Origin: Bacteroidales bacterium UBA6248 | GTDB taxonomy: Bacteria > Bacteroidota > Bacteroidia > Bacteroidales > Lentimicrobiaceae | NCBI GenBank assembly: GCA_002441345.1 | Contig: DJVU01000001.1 | Span: 1-24,668, forward strand | Reading direction: 5' to 3' | Length of the DNA stretch: 24,668 bases | Part shown: one piece after another, positions 24,646-24,668 of the stretch | Layout of the letters: each line of letters opens with the position of its first letter | Position numbering within the stretch: the first letter of the stretch is position 1 | Made by a program: the position numbers and the translations under genes | The notes under the pieces: model-generated | The model's database searches: none | What the model was told of the DNA's origin: nothing | The model's input: the letters and a program-made list of their open reading frames with translations, nothing else

Positions 24646-24668
24646 GACGCAAAGACGCGAAGAACGCA
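24646..24668 (+). repeat. Short tandem GACGCAAA-like repeat at the window edge
   Basis: GACGCAAA (24646-24653), GACGCGAA (24654-24661) and the start of a third, altered unit run into the end of the window. Intergenic tracts of this flavour recur in many environmental bacterial genomes, but the rest of this one is outside the window. Confidence 0.35.

Noticed and set aside
1..24668. tRNA genes, CRISPR arrays, insertion sequences or prophage genes
   Set aside because: I saw no T-loop-like GTTCGAATC in a cloverleaf context, no regularly spaced repeats, and no transposase or phage protein frames. The window reads as stable core chromosome.

Overview
This window looks like the chromosome of a member of the Bacteroidota, probably Bacteroidales or a close order. 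Three things point there: a complete type IX secretion (T9SS) core locus, which is essentially confined to this phylum; start regions with almost no Shine-Dalgarno purine tracts but many copies of the Bacteroidota -7 element TAnnTTTG; and the pairing of a PorW/SprE lipoprotein gene with a bactofilin gene and ATP synthase accessory genes. I cannot name the genus from sequence alone. Gene density is high. I see no tRNA, rRNA, insertion sequence, phage gene or CRISPR array.

Left part, minus strand (1-6.8 kb). fabD (fatty acid initiation) ends at a strong bidirectional terminator. Upstream of it lie a YedJ-like HD phosphohydrolase gene, folE (GTP cyclohydrolase I) and a 6-pyruvoyl-tetrahydropterin synthase-like gene; the last two form a pterin pathway pair. 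Further upstream is a tight group: porW (T9SS lipoprotein), a bactofilin gene, atpZ and an AtpI-like membrane protein gene. In many Bacteroidota this group leads into atpB-atpE and the rest of the F1Fo operon, but here the pterin genes follow instead. Between 6.8 and 7.45 kb is a sparse stretch that contains a small reading frame, apparently broken by a frameshift.

Middle part, plus strand (7.45-11.1 kb). A membrane-anchored M23 peptidase, dxr (isoprenoid precursor synthesis) and the site-2 protease rseP form an envelope and lipid-precursor group. Two tandem YitT/DUF2179 membrane protein genes then lie on the minus strand (11.3-13.1 kb), converging on rseP.

Right part, plus strand (13.5-24.6 kb). 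porP-gldK-gldL-gldM-gldN encode the T9SS outer-membrane-associated partner (PorP), the periplasmic ring (GldK/GldN) and the proton-driven motor (GldL/GldM). They have a candidate promoter before porP and another before gldK, and an inverted-repeat terminator after gldN. PorW, encoded 7 kb away, belongs to the same machine. recG (branched-DNA helicase) and pheT (phenylalanyl-tRNA synthetase beta subunit) follow, each with its own TAnnTTTG element.

No clearly novel system stands out. The points most worth checking are the motif type of the pterin synthase, the ATP synthase accessory genes without the synthase, the frameshifted small gene, and the perfect hairpin between gldM and gldN.
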